DNA of 14,235 nucleotides from contig JAUWXM010000023.1 in assembly GCA_030616365.1 (NCBI GenBank), forward strand, positions 1 through 14,235, in the 5' to 3' direction. Below, one piece after another: positions 1 through 8,372 of this stretch; position 1 is the first letter of the stretch; each line of letters opens with the position of its first letter. The notes below the pieces were generated by a model. That model searched no databases. It was not told the origin of the DNA and worked only from the letters and a program-made list of their open reading frames with translations. The stretch is from a bacterium. GTDB lineage: Bacteria > UBP18 > UBA7526. Both the position numbers and the translations under genes were made by a program.

Positions 1-2591
1 TTTTTATTTTTAACTTCTTTATAAGTTATCATAGGTGGATTATCTACCGGACATATAAAAGAGCAGATCATACAGCTTAAACATTTTTCTTCATCCTGAA
101 CCGGTCTTCGTTTTTCACCATCCCAGTCAAGACATTGTCCCCCGGCATCCTGGCAGACGATATAACACTGGCCGCATCCGATGCAACGGTCAAGGTCAAA
201 TTCTGCAATCCCCTGACGTGTTAAATCAAAGGCATCCGTTGGATGAATATTTGGTAACGCTTCCCCAATAATATTTTTCACTCTCTTATACCCCTTTTCC
301 TCCATAAAATCGGAAAGGCCCTCGCACATGTCTTCAACAATTCTATGACCATAATGTATCACCCCGGTGGTCATCTGAACAAGGGAAGCCCCGCAGAGTA
401 GATATTCAACTGCATCAATCCAGGTCTCTATCCCCCCACACCCTACAAGAGGTAAATTTAATTCGGAAGACTGGGCCATTTCCGCAATAAACCTCAAACC
501 AATTGGTTTAACCGCCGGACCTGAATATCCGCTTATGGCACCCTTCCCGGCAACATTGGGTTCCGGGACATAATCGTCCAGTCCAATTTCCGTAAGAGCG
601 CGAACCGTGTTAATAGCAGTGATACCATCTGCCCCACCTTTTTTAGCGAATAATGCCGGCTCAATCATGTCAGTAATGTTGGGAGTCATTTTTGCCAGTA
701 TCGGTATTTTAACAACATTTCTTACTTCCGCAGTAAACCTTTCTATAAGATCAAATGCCTGCCCTACCTTCATACCGGAACCCTCCACTGTCATATGGGG
801 GCAGGAAAAATTCAGTTCAAGCATATCTGACCCAATGCCTTCAGCCATTTTTGCCAGCTCAACCCATTCATATTCTGAGAAACCCATAAGACTTGCTATA
901 ACAACGTGTTTGGGCCAGTGCTTCTTCAGGTATTTAATATCCCGGAGATTATCTTTAAGCGGTCTATCCGTTATCTGTTCCACGTTTTGGAGACCAACTA
1001 ACTTTTTGTTTCCATAATTGTATTTTGCCATTCTGGGAGCTGGATGGATTATTTTTATTTTATCGAAACCAAGGGTTTTATAGGCCACACCACCAAATCC
1101 GTGGTCAAACGCCCTTCCGATCATCTCCCCGGTATTGGATACCGGTGAAGAAGATAATAAAAACGGCGTGGGAAATCTGACCCCGCACATCTCAATACTT
1201 AGATCTTTCGTTTTACCCATTTTAATCTTCTTTATAAGCTGTAGATTATTTTTACTCAAGCTCCTGATTATCTTCTCTGCCGCTTCCTTTCCGTCTGTTA
1301 CCGCATCTACCACAAGGGCTGGTCCTCTAACTATATCTCCACCAGCAAAAATCTTTTTATTGGCCGTGGATACGCCATCCCTTTTCGTGGCTATCAAATT
1401 ATTTCTTTTATACTTAATTTTTGAAGATAAATCCCTAATTCCCGTCTCCGGTCCTGAACCAATAGCCATAACAACCGTATTGACCTTGAGATCGAACTCT
1501 GTACCTGATACCGGACTGGCATTTGATGGTATAAATAAATTTGGTTTGACCCATTCCGTTTCGTTCCCTTTTACTCCCGCAACTCTGCCTCTCTCCCCAA
1601 TGATTTCTGTTACCTGACACTGTGGTTTAATAATAACGAAATTATTTCTTGCCATTTCGAGGTCATCTTTAGCAGCAGGTATCTCAGCCAAACTTTCCAG
1701 GCATATGCAATATACCTTTTTGGCACCAAGCCCCTTACAGGCACTGGCAACATCCATTGCTACCGAACCGCCGCCAATAATAGCCACGTCTTTATTTCTA
1801 ACCATTACGGTAATTTTACGTTTGCTTCCATTACGAACGGATTCCAAAAACTCGGTAGCCGTGGTAACGTTTTTTAAGTCAGAACCCGGTATCTTGATCT
1901 TATAGGGGTTCCAGAGACCGGCCGCTACAAATACCGCCTTAAATCCTTTTTTGATAAGATTATCAACCCCTTTAGCTCCTATACGAGAATTACATTGAAT
2001 TTTAACGCCAAGCTTCTTAACATCTTCTAACTCTCTATCAAGAAATTCACTGTTCAACCTGAACTCCGGAACACCATATCGCAGCACTCCACCCGGTTTC
2101 TCTTTTGATTCAAAAATAGTGACGTTAAAACCTTCTTTGGCCAGTTCCGCAGCACAGGATAATCCCGCAGGCCCGGAACCCACAATGGCAACTTTCTGTT
2201 TTCCCTTCGCACCTTTTTCCAGCGGATCAAAACCTATCTCCCAGGCATACTCCACCAAGAATCTCTGCAACTTTCCTATCTCAATGGGTCGATCAATTTC
2301 AGTTGCACTGCAGGCCTTTTGACACAGTTTTTCATTGGGACAGACAATCCCGCATATACCTCCTAAAATATTATTCTCTTTAATAGTCCTTACCGCCCCC
2401 TTAATATCTCTGAAGCGCAATTTTCTGATAAAAGTCCCGGGGTCAGTATCAGCCGGACATTCCTGACTGCAGGGAGCATCATAACATAACAAACATCTTG
2501 AAGCTTCTATAATAGCCTGACTAAGGTCAAATCCCTTCTCCATGTCTGAAATGTTCTCTACCCTATTACTCTTTCTTCTGGCGGTCTTCAT
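1..2591 (-). CDS. preTA: Fused dihydropyrimidine dehydrogenase, PreT-PreA in one chain (3' end off the window)
   Basis: Reduces uracil or thymine to the 5,6-dihydro compound with NAD(P)H, the first step of reductive pyrimidine breakdown. Reading from the ATG at 2591 (GAGGGGG five bases upstream), I find no stop to base 1, so at least 863 residues. Residues 1-457 match PreT: Fe-S cysteines C33, C36, C41, C45, then C84, C90, C94 with Q109 at the place of the unusual glutamine ligand of mammalian DPD. An FAD GxGxxG follows at 138-143 and a second nucleotide motif (IIGGGSVAMD) near 263. Residues from Met458 match PreA: N536, N594-F-S-C597 and N661-T662 align with mammalian substrate residues N609, N668, S670/C671 and N736/T737. 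The end holds two CxxCxxCxxxC ferredoxin motifs. Escherichia coli encodes PreT and PreA separately; one chain is the DPYD layout. The end should lie just past base 1. The direction could be synthetic in some hosts, but the neighbours say catabolic. Confidence 0.93.
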   Translation of the reverse strand, partial: MKTARRKSNRVENISDMEKGFDLSQAIIEASRCLLCYDAPCSQECPADTDPGTFIRKLRFRDIKGAVRTIKENNILGGICGIVCPNEKLCQKACSATEIDRPIEIGKLQRFLVEYAWEIGFDPLEKGAKGKQKVAIVGSGPAGLSCAAELAKEGFNVTIFESKEKPGGVLRYGVPEFRLNSEFLDRELEDVKKLGVKIQCNSRIGAKGVDNLIKKGFKAVFVAAGLWNPYKIKIPGSDLKNVTTATEFLESVRNGSKRKITVMVRNKDVAIIGGGSVAMDVASACKGLGAKKVYCICLESLAEIPAAKDDLEMARNNFVIIKPQCQVTEIIGERGRVAGVKGNETEWVKPNLFIPSNASPVSGTEFDLKVNTVVMAIGSGPETGIRDLSSKIKYKRNNLIATKRDGVSTANKKIFAGGDIVRGPALVVDAVTDGKEAAEKIIRSLSKNNLQLIKKIKMGKTKDLSIEMCGVRFPTPFLLSSSPVSNTGEMIGRAFDHGFGGVAYKTLGFDKIKIIHPAPRMAKYNYGNKKLVGLQNVEQITDRPLKDNLRDIKYLKKHWPKHVVIASLMGFSEYEWVELAKMAEGIGSDMLELNFSCPHMTVEGSGMKVGQAFDLIERFTAEVRNVVKIPILAKMTPNITDMIEPALFAKKGGADGITAINTVRALTEIGLDDYVPEPNVAGKGAISGYSGPAVKPIGLRFIAEMAQSSELNLPLVGCGGIETWIDAVEYLLCGASLVQMTTGVIHYGHRIVEDMCEGLSDFMEEKGYKRVKNIIGEALPNIHPTDAFDLTRQGIAEFDLDRCIGCGQCYIVCQDAGGQCLDWDGEKRRPVQDEEKCLSCMICSFICPVDNPPMITYKEVKNK

Positions 2592-2623
2592 TTATACCCC
2601 CTCTTAGGAAATCAGGTAATCGG

Positions 2624-3931
2624 TTACTTCTCAAGAATGCCCAGGACCTCATCCAGAACCTTAATAATGAAGTCAGCGTCATCTTTATTGACACAGAGGG
2701 GCGGCTTTATCCTTATGACATTACCTGTCATGGCCCCTTTACCAATAAGGAGACCCCGCTCCTTACAGAGGTCCATGCATTCCAGCATCTCCTTAGAGGC
2801 TGGCGTCTTTGTCTTTCTATCCTTGACCAGTTCCACGCCAAGCATGAGACCTTTTCCTCTCACATCACCGATTATGGGGTGTTTCTCCATCAGTTCAAGT
2901 AGCTTTTTCTTTAAATAATTACCAACTACCTTGGCGTTGTGGGCATAATTATGTTTTTCCAGGGCCTCCAGGACCCCTAATCCCTGGACCATGGAGACCG
3001 GGTTGCCGCCATAGGTATTGAAATGCACCTTTCCCCTCATAGATTCGGCAATCTCTTTAGTGGTAATTACTCCCCCCAGGGGAACACCGTTCCCAATCCC
3101 CTTGGCCATGGTAATGATATCCGGGGTAACTCCCCAATGTTCGATACCGAAGAACTTATCTCCGGTCCTCCCGAATCCGGTCTGCACCTCGTCAACCACG
3201 AATAGACCATCATACTTCTTGACGATGTCGTAGATGATTTTGAAGTATTCCTTGGGAGGGTCGATTACTCCCCCGAATCCCTGGATGGGTTCAGCGAAGA
3301 ATCCCGCGATATGACCAGATGTAGAATACTTTATGATCTCCTCCACCTCCCGGGCACAGACCAGCTCACACTCCGGATACTTCAGATTATAGGGGCATCG
3401 ATAACAGTAACCGGCGGGTGCCTGGTGGACACCGAAGACATAGGGAAGGGAATGCCTCCAGAGGCTTTGGCCGGTTAAGGACATGGCCATCAAGGTCCTT
3501 CCATGAAAGGAATGTCTCAAGGCAATGAATTCCTGGTTCCCGGTAGAGTTCTTACATAACAGGGCAGCCAGTTCATTCGCCTCGCATCCCGAGTTGGTAA
3601 AGAAACTGACATTCAATTCCCCGGGTGACATCTCAGCCAATTTCTTGGCATACTCTACGATTACCGGGTGATAGTAGAGAGTGGTCATATGTTGCAGGGT
3701 CTCTACCTGCTTCTTCACCTTGGGGATGATATCTGGATGACAGTGGCCGACACTAATGGTTACCACGGCACTGAAGGCATCGAGATATCTCTTTCCTTCA
3801 TCATCATAAACATACTGCATCTCTCCCTTAATGAGATTAATGGGTTTCTTATAATAAGTCATGGTAGAAGGCAAAAGATACTTTTCTCTTAATTTTCCAA
3901 TCTCCTCAGTCGTCAACTTCTTCTCTCCCAT
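2624..3931 (-). CDS. Class III PLP aminotransferase, AGXT2 / beta-alanine (beta-aminoisobutyrate) type
   Basis: Probably moves the amino group of beta-alanine or beta-aminoisobutyrate to pyruvate or another oxo acid, giving malonate or methylmalonate semialdehyde. The 435-residue protein has class III marks: NSGCEANE near 113-120 for the PLP phosphate, FVVDEVQTGFGRTG with D247 to the pyridine nitrogen, and MAKGIGNG with Schiff-base K277. A longer frame opens at a GTG at 3955, but the ATG at 3931 has GGAGG eight bases upstream and the extra eight codons are spacer repeat, so I use 3931. Residues 176-192 carry four cysteines (C176, C179, C188, C192), which may bind a metal. The preTA start is 32 nt downstream. 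Substrate is inferred from the adjoining dehydrogenase and dihydropyrimidinase; ornithine, GABA or alanine-glyoxylate activity cannot be excluded from sequence. Confidence 0.88.
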   Translation of the reverse strand: MGEKKLTTEEIGKLREKYLLPSTMTYYKKPINLIKGEMQYVYDDEGKRYLDAFSAVVTISVGHCHPDIIPKVKKQVETLQHMTTLYYHPVIVEYAKKLAEMSPGELNVSFFTNSGCEANELAALLCKNSTGNQEFIALRHSFHGRTLMAMSLTGQSLWRHSLPYVFGVHQAPAGYCYRCPYNLKYPECELVCAREVEEIIKYSTSGHIAGFFAEPIQGFGGVIDPPKEYFKIIYDIVKKYDGLFVVDEVQTGFGRTGDKFFGIEHWGVTPDIITMAKGIGNGVPLGGVITTKEIAESMRGKVHFNTYGGNPVSMVQGLGVLEALEKHNYAHNAKVVGNYLKKKLLELMEKHPIIGDVRGKGLMLGVELVKDRKTKTPASKEMLECMDLCKERGLLIGKGAMTGNVIRIKPPLCVNKDDADFIIKVLDEVLGILEK

Positions 3932-4147
3932 CTTGTTTTCCTCCTTATTTATCACAGATTAGCACAGATTAAAGGATACAGATTATCACAGATTATTGCG
4001 AAATAGCAATTAAGTTATTTAGTGATTAAGTCATTAGTGGTTTTTTACTCATTTGCTCAATTTCTCAATTGCTTAATAACTCAATTACTCTACTCATTCG
4101 TATTATTGTCTGCGGTCCTCTGCGGCTTAATCTGCGATCATCTGCGT
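3932..4147. repeat. 216-nt spacer made of nested inverted micro-repeats
   Basis: Longest gene-free stretch of the window; I see no ORF in it. At 3951-3993 there are about four degenerate copies of ATCACAGATT. At 4005-4038 come four 8-mers near AGTNATTA. From 4047 to 4099 there are 8-mers of the opposite sense (ACTCATTT, GCTCAATT, TCTCAATT, ACTCAATT), and from 4107 to the dihydropyrimidinase stop about four copies ending ATCTGCG, the reverse complement of CGCAGAT and so inverted to the first block. The layout is roughly symmetric about 4045. GCAATTAAGTTATT (4007-4020) is an imperfect inverted partner of 4074-4087. I see no promoter that stands out. Confidence 0.75.
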
Positions 4148-5524
4148 TTATAAGCGGCTGTAGGCCTTTCTGGGGACAAATTGGCCCCAGCCTTTTTCTC
4201 CCACGAACCTGCCATTCTTAGCGATTATCTTCCCTCGGGAAATGGTCATTACCGGGTAGCCCACTAATTTCCGTCCAGTATAGGGATTCCAGTCGCAGGT
4301 AGACTGTAATCTCGTTGGCGAGATAGTTACCCGCTTCCTGGGATCGAAGACCACTATATCGGCATCGGAGCCGATAGCAATGGTTCCCTTCTTAGGATAG
4401 AGACCGAATATCCTGGCGCTATTGGTGGAGGTGATCGCTACTAAGTCATTAATGCTCCATCCTCGCTTCACACAAGCGGTATACATCATAGGCAGGAAGG
4501 TTTCCAATCCCGGCATGCCAAAGGGAATCTTAGCAAAAACCCCTTTATAGAGGGCCTTCTGCTTGGTATTAAAGGTGCAGGTATCGGTCCCCATATTGAG
4601 TATCGTCTCCTCCTCCAGCCCCTCCCAGAGAGCAAAACAATCGGATTTCTTTCTTATGGGAGGACAGGTAGCATACCAGTGCCCGTTCTTCTTCTTAAAT
4701 AGATCATCGGTCAGAAAGAGATACTGGGGGCAGGTCTCGGCATAGACGTCTACTCCCTTCTTCTTTCCCTCCCTTACCGCTTCTAAACCCTCCCTGGTTG
4801 TCATATGGACGATGTAGAGAGAGCCATCTGCTGCTTCGGCCAAGGTAATGGCCCTCTGGATGGCTTCGCCCTCAGTGAAGTTCGGCCTGGTGAGGGCATG
4901 GTTATAGGTAGCGAATTTCTTATCTTTTAAATATTTTTCCGTTAAGGTTTCGGTGACATAAACATTTTCTGCGTGGACTCCAATCCTTCCTCCGTATCTC
5001 CTGGCCATAACCAAGGCCTCATAGAGGTCGGCATCATCACTCATCCATCCCTCTCCTCGGTAGATCATGAACATCTTAAATGAAGGAATGCCGCTCTTGA
5101 TGACTTCTGGTAACTCTCTCTGGGTCCTCTTATTCTTCCAGTCAGTAATCCCTACATGAAGGGAATAATCAATGGCCACCTTAGGATCTGCTAATTTCCT
5201 CCTGGCCCTGATGGTCTCCTTCATGCTCGTTCCTTTTGCCTGAATGGCGAAATCAATGATGGTGGTGATCCCTCCTGCTGCAGCAGAGGCCGTCTCTATA
5301 AAGAAGTCGGCACTCACTGTCCCGCAGAAGGGGAGCTCGCAATGGACATGGGGATCGATGGTTCCGGGTATAACATACTTCCCCCGAGCGTCGATAACCT
5401 CTATTCCCTTCTTGGCCTTGAGGTTCTTGCCGATGGCCACAACCTTCTCCCCTCTGACACTGACATCCGCCCGATAACTCTCAGATGCGGTTACTACCTT
5501 TCCATTCTTAATAATTAAGTCCAT
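4148..5524 (-). CDS. hydA: Dihydropyrimidinase (D-hydantoinase family)
   Basis: Opens the ring of dihydrouracil or dihydrothymine to the N-carbamoyl beta-amino acid. At 458 residues it has normal family length. The binuclear metal site is complete: H59 and H61 (DPHVH), the lysine expected to be carboxylated K150 (SFKMF), H184 (VHAEN), H240 (IVHMT) and D314 (GTDT). Y155 sits where the substrate-contacting tyrosine of dihydropyrimidinases is found, and the CTFNT...QKAL stretch after D314 is like animal DPYS, favouring a true dihydropyrimidinase over an unrelated hydantoinase. One oddity is T315, where most relatives have histidine (GSDH or GTDH). The ATG at 5524 has GAGGAGGT six bases upstream. 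The gene follows the ureidopropionase by 94 nt, and spacer repeats begin right after its stop. Confidence 0.94.
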   Translation of the reverse strand: MDLIIKNGKVVTASESYRADVSVRGEKVVAIGKNLKAKKGIEVIDARGKYVIPGTIDPHVHCELPFCGTVSADFFIETASAAAGGITTIIDFAIQAKGTSMKETIRARRKLADPKVAIDYSLHVGITDWKNKRTQRELPEVIKSGIPSFKMFMIYRGEGWMSDDADLYEALVMARRYGGRIGVHAENVYVTETLTEKYLKDKKFATYNHALTRPNFTEGEAIQRAITLAEAADGSLYIVHMTTREGLEAVREGKKKGVDVYAETCPQYLFLTDDLFKKKNGHWYATCPPIRKKSDCFALWEGLEEETILNMGTDTCTFNTKQKALYKGVFAKIPFGMPGLETFLPMMYTACVKRGWSINDLVAITSTNSARIFGLYPKKGTIAIGSDADIVVFDPRKRVTISPTRLQSTCDWNPYTGRKLVGYPVMTISRGKIIAKNGRFVGEKGWGQFVPRKAYSRL

Positions 5525-5618
5525 TTACTTACCTCCTCTCTATCTCGCTTATCACTCGTCGTTTTTAAAGCAACCTGCAACCCACAACCTGCGACCCGCG
5601 ACCTGCAATCTGCTAAAA
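5525..5618. repeat. Spacer with a six-copy heptanucleotide tandem repeat
   Basis: Positions 5571-5612 are six contiguous 7-mers of consensus C(A/G)A(C/T)C(T/C)(G/A), for example CAACCTG, CGACCCG and CAATCTG, with no phase break. The rest, 5537-5565, is a weaker 7-nt pattern rich in CTC and ATC and includes the Shine-Dalgarno of the dihydropyrimidinase. It lies 3' of the ureidopropionase stop. Confidence 0.8.
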
Positions 5619-6527
5619 TTATGGTAATAACTTTATTAAGTCTCCATAGGTCTCTGGACGCCTGTCTCGATAGAACTGCCAGGCCTGCCTTATCTCCTCG
5701 ATCTCGTCCAGGTCGAGATTGGCTACTACCAACTCATCCTTATCCTCTGAGGCCTGGGCGATGATCTTTCCCTTGGGACTGCAGAAGTAACTGGAGCCAT
5801 AGAATCTTCCCCAGTTCCAGGGCTTCTCGGTCCCTACCCTATTTATGGCGCCCACAAAGTAACCGTTGGCCACGGCATGGGCCGGCTGTTCTAATTCCCA
5901 GAGATACTTTGATACCCCAGCCGTAGTAGCAGAAGGATTGAACATAATCTCTGCACCATGTAATCCCAGAATCCTGGCACCATCCGGAAAGTGTCTATCG
6001 TAACAGATGTAGGGAGCGACCCGGGCATAGGCGGTCTGGAAGACGGGATAATCAGTATTCCCGGGCTTGAAGTAGTATTTCTCATAGAACCCAGGATGGA
6101 CATAGGGGATGTGCATCTTTCGGGTAGTCCCTAGAAGTTTTCCATCGGCATCGATGACCGCCGCCGAGTTGTAATAGACCCCGGCCATGGCCCTCTCATA
6201 GATAGGAACCACGATGACCATGGAATGCTTCTTGGCCAGTTTTGCAATCTCTTTTGTGGTTGGTCCCGGGATGGGCTCTGCGCTATAGTACCATCTCATA
6301 TGATGCTCTGCCGGGAAGTAAGGAACATTAAAGAGTTCCTGATAGCATAAGACCTGGACCCCTTTCTTGGCTGCTTTCTCTGTCATCTTGATATGCTTCT
6401 TTAGCATGGCTTCCTTAATCCTATCGATCTCCTTCTTGACCGCCTTCTCACTCATCTTAGAAGTATCCTTCGTTGGCGCAATGACATTCTTGGCCTGAAT
6501 CAATCCTCCTCTCACTACTTTTGCCAT
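5619..6527 (-). CDS. Beta-ureidopropionase (N-carbamoyl-beta-alanine amidohydrolase, nitrilase superfamily)
   Basis: Hydrolyses N-carbamoyl-beta-alanine or N-carbamoyl-beta-aminoisobutyrate to the beta-amino acid, CO2 and ammonia, third step of the reductive route. The 302-residue protein has the nitrilase triad: E64 (CYQELF), K137 (TRKMHIP) and C175 (YICYDRHF). The ending FYRDRRPETYGDL is typical of the beta-ureidopropionase/N-carbamoyl-amino-acid branch rather than of plain nitrilases. The ATG at 6527 is preceded by AAAGGAGGT at four bases. Only 12 nt separate it from the stop of the aldehyde oxidoreductase, with the Shine-Dalgarno touching that stop, so the two are probably translated together. 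N-carbamoylputrescine amidase is the main alternative; the neighbouring dihydropyrimidinase argues against it. Confidence 0.92.
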   Translation of the reverse strand: MAKVVRGGLIQAKNVIAPTKDTSKMSEKAVKKEIDRIKEAMLKKHIKMTEKAAKKGVQVLCYQELFNVPYFPAEHHMRWYYSAEPIPGPTTKEIAKLAKKHSMVIVVPIYERAMAGVYYNSAAVIDADGKLLGTTRKMHIPYVHPGFYEKYYFKPGNTDYPVFQTAYARVAPYICYDRHFPDGARILGLHGAEIMFNPSATTAGVSKYLWELEQPAHAVANGYFVGAINRVGTEKPWNWGRFYGSSYFCSPKGKIIAQASEDKDELVVANLDLDEIEEIRQAWQFYRDRRPETYGDLIKLLP

Positions 6528-6539
6528 AATTACCTCCTT

Positions 6540-8372
6540 TTATACTAAATCTAGTTCTTTTAGTCTCTCCTTTGTCGGGATCCCTTTCTCATCCCAGCCG
6601 CGGAGTTTATAATATTCGGGAAGCATTTTTTCCAGATCGGGGACCTTCCCCTTGGCCTTGCCATCTGGCTTGGCGGTCAATAAACGCTTTGGTAGAACAT
6701 CATCCTTCCCCGAGATCCCTAATTTTATATCGTATAGTCTTTTGAGATTAAATAACCTTTCCCCAACTTTCAAGAGTTCTTTCTTATCCATCTCAAAGCC
6801 AGTGACCCTATTAACCCACCTGGCGATCTGAGAGGGCTCGGCCCTCCCCATCAAAAACTTACAGATCCCTAAAGGATTATAGACGCTTAAGAAGTTCTGT
6901 AAGTTATAAGTGATCTCCGGCTTATCCTCCTCCCTGAACTGGTCTGGTGACTCTACATATCCAAAGTCCTCTATCTTCAGTCCCCGATCGAGGAAATAGG
7001 TCAAACCTTCCAAGTGGCAGGCACCTCTTACTGACGTAGCATAGGAGAGGGCCATGGAGAAGTGTCCTCGAGGGTCGTGGGCGGGATAGTCAAGTCCCTT
7101 TGTTTGAGAGACAAGCTCCGCTGTTTCTTTGCCAATCTTTTTTGCTGCTTTTACTGGACCATCTGCTAAGTATTCTCCCCCAAATCCTTCTCTTTTAGCA
7201 ATCTGATTTATGAGAGTAATCATGGCCTTTGGCGCTCCCCACTTTATCTCAAGACCATCTGTCTCCTTTTTTGTTATCTTTCCCTTCTCATAGCACTCCA
7301 TGGCAAAGGCTAAAGTATTTCCCGTAGAGATGGAATCCAGTCCGAATCTATTACATAATTCATTCACATAGGCCAGGAGTTCCAGATCATCATTGAGACA
7401 GTTTGCTCCCAGTAGGGCCGTCGTTTCATACTCCGGATAGTGGCCGTAGAACTTTCCATGCTTGCCGTTACCTTTGACGATCTTGGCGCAGCCTATGGGA
7501 CAGGCAAAGCAGTGGTAGTGTCTTACCCAGATTGTCTCCCTCATCCTCTGTCCAGATATTCTTTTAATCCCTTCTTCCCAGGAGCCGAGTTGCCAGTTCT
7601 TTATTGGTAGGTCGCCGAAGGCCTCGACTGCTACTGCACCACCTGATGTTCCGAATGCGCTCAATCCCTCTGCCTTCTCCTTTATTACTGGAATCTCCTT
7701 CTTCAATAATTCCCTTAAGGCCTCTCGATCTTTAATTTCCGGTCTCTTTTTCCCTTTTACTACGATGGCTTTCAGGAACTTGGAACCCATCACTGCCCCT
7801 GGTCCACCTCGGGCAGCATTTCGGGCATTCATTCCATCAAAGACAATACTGGCTATTCTGGATAGGTTCTCTCCCGCCGGACCGATTGCCGCCACGAGTG
7901 CTTTCTCGTCCGTCTCCTTCTTCAATAGTTCACTGGTTTCAAAGGTATCCTTTCCCCAAAGACTTTTCGCCTCCCTAATCTCGCATTTCGCGTCATTAAT
8001 CCAGAGATAGACCGGTTTATCTGATTTTCCTTTAATAATTATTCCATCATATCCGGTAAATTTGAACTGGGCAGGCCAGTGGCCTCCAACTGTTGACTCA
8101 TTCCATATTCCAGTTAGAGGACTTTTGCTACAGACGCTTAATTTACAGGCCGTAGGAACCATAGTCCCGGTCAAGAGGCCAGCCATAAAGATCAATGGAT
8201 TAGCGGGGTCAAAGGGATCGAGGCTTAGATCTGCCTCTTCAGATAATATCTTGGCTGTCAGGCCGCTTCCCATGAAGTATTTTCTTACCTCCTCTTTCCT
8301 GACCTCTCTTTGAGATATTTTCTGAGTAGTAAGATCAACTTCCAGTATCTTTCCCTGATAACCGTAATTCAA
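6540..8372 (-). CDS. aor: Tungsten-containing aldehyde:ferredoxin oxidoreductase (AOR family)
   Basis: AOR enzymes oxidise aldehydes to free acids with ferredoxin, using a tungsten bis-pterin cofactor and one 4Fe-4S cluster. The 610-residue chain has family length. The cluster ligands are C288, C291, C295 (CFACPIGC) and C504 (LGICKF), the spacing seen in Pyrococcus furiosus AOR. The pterin-binding stretch NAARGGPGAVMGSK lies at 185-198, and HDPRGHF near 432. The start is TTG at 8372, with GAGAGGT about eight bases upstream; there is no better ATG. The gene lies between methylmalonyl-CoA epimerase and beta-ureidopropionase and is 12 nt from the latter, so I infer that its aldehyde is malonate or methylmalonate semialdehyde. 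No ferredoxin gene is in the window. Another aldehyde, or the reverse acid reduction, is possible. Confidence 0.93.
   Translation of the reverse strand: MNYGYQGKILEVDLTTQKISQREVRKEEVRKYFMGSGLTAKILSEEADLSLDPFDPANPLIFMAGLLTGTMVPTACKLSVCSKSPLTGIWNESTVGGHWPAQFKFTGYDGIIIKGKSDKPVYLWINDAKCEIREAKSLWGKDTFETSELLKKETDEKALVAAIGPAGENLSRIASIVFDGMNARNAARGGPGAVMGSKFLKAIVVKGKKRPEIKDREALRELLKKEIPVIKEKAEGLSAFGTSGGAVAVEAFGDLPIKNWQLGSWEEGIKRISGQRMRETIWVRHYHCFACPIGCAKIVKGNGKHGKFYGHYPEYETTALLGANCLNDDLELLAYVNELCNRFGLDSISTGNTLAFAMECYEKGKITKKETDGLEIKWGAPKAMITLINQIAKREGFGGEYLADGPVKAAKKIGKETAELVSQTKGLDYPAHDPRGHFSMALSYATSVRGACHLEGLTYFLDRGLKIEDFGYVESPDQFREEDKPEITYNLQNFLSVYNPLGICKFLMGRAEPSQIARWVNRVTGFEMDKKELLKVGERLFNLKRLYDIKLGISGKDDVLPKRLLTAKPDGKAKGKVPDLEKMLPEYYKLRGWDEKGIPTKERLKELDLV

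Noticed and set aside
1218..1220. Met458 as the start of a separate PreA gene.
   Set aside because: No stop separates it from PreT and only a weak AAGAAG precedes it; a fused chain is the simpler reading, though a minor internal start cannot be excluded.
607..2322. Several plus-strand open frames of 66-160 codons opposite the dehydrogenase.
   Set aside because: They lie antisense to a continuous minus-strand frame with unmistakable PreT/PreA motifs, have no ribosome-binding sites that stand out and show no family resemblance.
3932..3955. Extra eight N-terminal codons of the aminotransferase from a GTG at 3955.
   Set aside because: They are translated spacer repeat, and the Shine-Dalgarno GGAGG lies inside them, correctly placed for the ATG at 3931.
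3951..4147. Short CRISPR array.
   Set aside because: Units are 8-14 nt, degenerate and contiguous, with no unique spacers and no cas gene in the window.
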